Shown: positions 62,201-64,000 of the stretch, piece by piece | Layout: each line of letters starts with the position of its first letter | How positions within the stretch are numbered: the first letter of the stretch is position 1 | From: an uncultured Clostridium sp. | GTDB lineage: Bacteria; Bacillota; Clostridia; Clostridiales; Clostridiaceae | Length of the DNA stretch: 64,000 nt | NCBI GenBank assembly: GCA_900539375.1 | Contig: UQBY01000008.1 | Span: 1 to 64,000, forward strand | Reading direction: 5' to 3' | Position numbers and translations under genes: made by a program | The notes under the pieces: generated by a model | What the model was told of the DNA's origin: nothing | What the model saw: only the letters and a program-made list of their open reading frames with translations | The model's database searches: none

Positions 62201-63130
62201 ATGGACAAAACAAAGTTTTATACAAACAGAAAAAAAATAGTGCTTTTAGCAACTATATGTTGTATTTTATGGGGCAGTGCTTTTCCTGCTGTAAAGGTTG
62301 GTTACTCTTTATTTAATATAGCAGGAGATGATATTGCAACAAAACTTATTTTTGCAGGAATAAGATTTGCTATGGCTGGATTTTTTGTACTTATAAGCCA
62401 AGCTGCCTTAGGAAAAGATTTATTATCTTTTTCAAAAAATGACACAAAGGAACTTATACTTCTTGGAATTATACAAACAACAATGCAGTACATATTTTTT
62501 TACATAGGACTTGCATATACAACAGGAGTAAGAGGCTCCATAATAAATGGAACAGGAACGTTTTTTAGTATAATATTAGCTCACTTTATATATAAAAATG
62601 ACAGAATAGATTTTAATAAAGTTATTGGATGTATTATTGGATTCTTAGGAGTTGTTATAGTTAATTTAGATGGAAGTAATTTATTAGGAACTTCCTTTAA
62701 GTTTAAGGGAGAAGGTTTTATAATGCTATCTGCTCTTATGCTTTCTATATCTTCAATTTATAGTAAGAAGGTTACAAGAAATAAAGATGCTTCAATTGTT
62801 ACAGGATACCAACTTTTTATAGGAGGAACTATATTAATTGTTTTAGGTTTAATTTTTGGAGGGCATTTAACAGGATTTACAATAAAATCATCACTTCTTT
62901 TAGTATACATGGCATTAATATCTTCAGCAGCCTTTGCTATATGGACACAACTTTTAAAATATAATAAGGTAAGTACAATATGTGTATTTAATTTCCTTAT
63001 TCCTGTGTTTGGAAGTGTTTTATCTGCAATTGTGCTTGGAGATGATATATTTAATGTGAAAATTTTAATTGCCTTAATATTTGTATCTATAGGAATATTT
63101 TTAGTTTATAAAGAAAAAAGAAAATGCTAA
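62201..63130 (+). CDS. EamA-family DMT transporter
   Basis: A 309-residue membrane protein with ten helices in two EamA repeats (about 10-150 and 165-300). CCILWGSAFPAVKVGYSLF and the closing helix IALIFVSIGIFLVYKEKRK are typical. Probably an exporter of amino acids or other metabolites; its place beside ilvBN does not prove a link. A strong terminator follows. Confidence 0.88.
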   Translation: MDKTKFYTNRKKIVLLATICCILWGSAFPAVKVGYSLFNIAGDDIATKLIFAGIRFAMAGFFVLISQAALGKDLLSFSKNDTKELILLGIIQTTMQYIFFYIGLAYTTGVRGSIINGTGTFFSIILAHFIYKNDRIDFNKVIGCIIGFLGVVIVNLDGSNLLGTSFKFKGEGFIMLSALMLSISSIYSKKVTRNKDASIVTGYQLFIGGTILIVLGLIFGGHLTGFTIKSSLLLVYMALISSAAFAIWTQLLKYNKVSTICVFNFLIPVFGSVLSAIVLGDDIFNVKILIALIFVSIGIFLVYKEKRKC

Positions 63131-63146
63131 AAATTTTATTATAAGG

Positions 63147-63191
63147 AGCTATAAAATTAACAATAATATTTGTTAGTTTTATAGCTTTTTA
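63147..63191 (+). terminator. Intrinsic terminator after the EamA gene
   Basis: A 17-base stem (63147-63163 with 63170-63186; ends AGCTATAAAA/TTTTATAGCT) followed by TTTTTAG. Confidence 0.85.
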
Positions 63192-63200
63192 GATAGTTTG

Positions 63201-64000
63201 TTATTGTAATAAAAAATCAATTATATTTATATTTTTTATGCCATTAAAATCTTTAATTGGAGTTTTGTCCATTGTAAGAATAACTTTTTCATAGTGATCT
63301 GGAATATGATCAAAAGGGTTTAATTCTCTTTTTTTAGTGTTTTCATCTAATATACTTGCACTTACTTGGTAATATATTTTTTCATCATAATTTTGAGCAA
63401 CAAAATCTACTTCAAGATTATCTATTTTCCCAACTGCTACATCATAACCTCTTCTTAATAGTTCTATATATATTAAATTCTCAAGCATATGACCATAATC
63501 CCCATCTTTAAAGCTTAATAATTCATTTCTGATTCCAGTATCAACAATATAATATTTCTCTAAAGTTTTTAGATACATTTTTCCTTTAATATCAAATCTA
63601 TTAGCTTTATATATTATAAATGCATTTTCAAGCATTTTTAAATAATTATCAATTGTTTCAGTAGAAGTTTTACGTCCAGCACTATTTAAATAATTGCTAA
63701 TATTTCTTGAGGATATAGGGCTACCTACATTTTGAGCTATATAGCGAATTAAATTTTCTAGTAATGTAATATCTCTTATAGCATTACGTTTAGAAACATC
63801 CTTAATTATAACAGTATTAAATATCCCAGAAAGTATATTTCGTATTGCGGATTTATCATGAACATAGGAAACTATAGGAAGTCCACCATATAACAAATAA
63901 TCATTAAAATGTTCTTCTAAATTTTCTTTTGTATTATAATTATTAAACTCTAAATATTCTTTAAAAGATAATGGAAGCATTTTTATTTCAACATAACGTC
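63201..64000 (-). CDS. AAA+/DUF4143 ATPase, C-terminal part (cut by window end)
   Basis: The visible 266 residues are the C-terminal part of an archaeal-type AAA ATPase with DUF4143. The frame stays open to the last base and reads RYVEIKMLPLSFKEYLEF, the typical sensor-region to linker stretch of this family, so the Met at 63980 is internal and the Walker motifs lie outside the window. DUF4143 follows (SRNISNYLNSAGRKTSTETIDNYLKMLENAFIIYKANRF, then the nuclease-like VDTGIRN, HMLENLIYIELLRRGYDV and EVDFVAQ). Function poorly known. Confidence 0.88.
   Translation of the reverse strand, partial: RYVEIKMLPLSFKEYLEFNNYNTKENLEEHFNDYLLYGGLPIVSYVHDKSAIRNILSGIFNTVIIKDVSKRNAIRDITLLENLIRYIAQNVGSPISSRNISNYLNSAGRKTSTETIDNYLKMLENAFIIYKANRFDIKGKMYLKTLEKYYIVDTGIRNELLSFKDGDYGHMLENLIYIELLRRGYDVAVGKIDNLEVDFVAQNYDEKIYYQVSASILDENTKKRELNPFDHIPDHYEKVILTMDKTPIKDFNGIKNINIIDFLLQ

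Overview
The window is strongly AT-rich DNA with clostridial codon choice (AGA for Arg, ATA for Ile), AGGAGG-type ribosome sites and many short intergenic hairpins followed by T-runs. Gene content and order (DnaD and DnaC-like loader genes, murA, a YycJ-type hydrolase, rlmH, ferredoxin-type redox enzymes, hydroxylamine reductase, a T-box on ilvB) point to a chromosome of Clostridium sensu stricto, most like C. perfringens or a close relative. The species call is inference from content only.

Layout. 1-6.2 kb: the 3' end of tRNA-Asp, then a minus-strand run with a DnaC-type helicase loader, a DnaD primosome protein, an intracellular subtilase, a metallo-hydrolase, a small DMT transporter and two degenerate enzyme-like proteins. 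6.4-10.4 kb: murA-yycJ, a SEC-C protein, a LUD protein and an Hsp20. 10.4-12.1 kb: a plasmid-type Rep_3/RepB initiator read away from eight tandem 21-bp iterons, i.e. a complete-looking iteron replicon in the chromosome just upstream of rlmH. 12-21.5 kb: rlmH, small proteins, a WYL regulator, a two-component system with its FtsX-type ABC exporter, an FUSC protein and a Fic protein. 21.5-30.4 kb: an NSS symporter, an AraC regulator and a Fur-box-controlled siderophore ABC operon with an MFS transporter, then a TetR-isochorismatase pair. 30.5-34.7 kb: a beta-glucoside PTS operon (RpiR regulator, EIIBCA, GH1). 34.8-44.5 kb: two UBA/DUF4342 proteins leading into a two-component system, a pyridine-nucleotide-site-lacking thioredoxin reductase, a CarD-like regulator with a leader hairpin, a DeoR regulator, a Cof phosphatase and a P-type ATPase.

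44.7-52.7 kb is the accessory island. It holds a NYN nuclease with two LOTUS/OST-HTH domains; a decayed IS200/IS605-type element with a HEARO/omega-RNA-like leader, RuvC-II and HNH pieces of IscB and a TnpA tail; an HNH endonuclease; a putative type II restriction enzyme with a B3-like domain next to a C5-cytosine methyltransferase; a 98-bp element with IS6-like inverted ends; and a sortase-anchored surface protein with foreign (CGT-rich) arginine codon use. 52.7-64 kb returns to housekeeping genes: Gfo/Idh oxidoreductase, HAD phosphatase, Hcp, a small (p)ppGpp synthetase followed by a two-component system, ilvBN under a T-box, an EamA transporter, and an AAA+/DUF4143 ATPase cut by the window end.

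The strongest leads are the chromosomal iteron replicon whose Rep protein ends in the same short peptide as the chromosomal DnaD, the IscB/omega-RNA remnant beside the NYN-LOTUS gene, and the thioredoxin reductase homologue without its NAD(P)H motif. No CRISPR array was seen.
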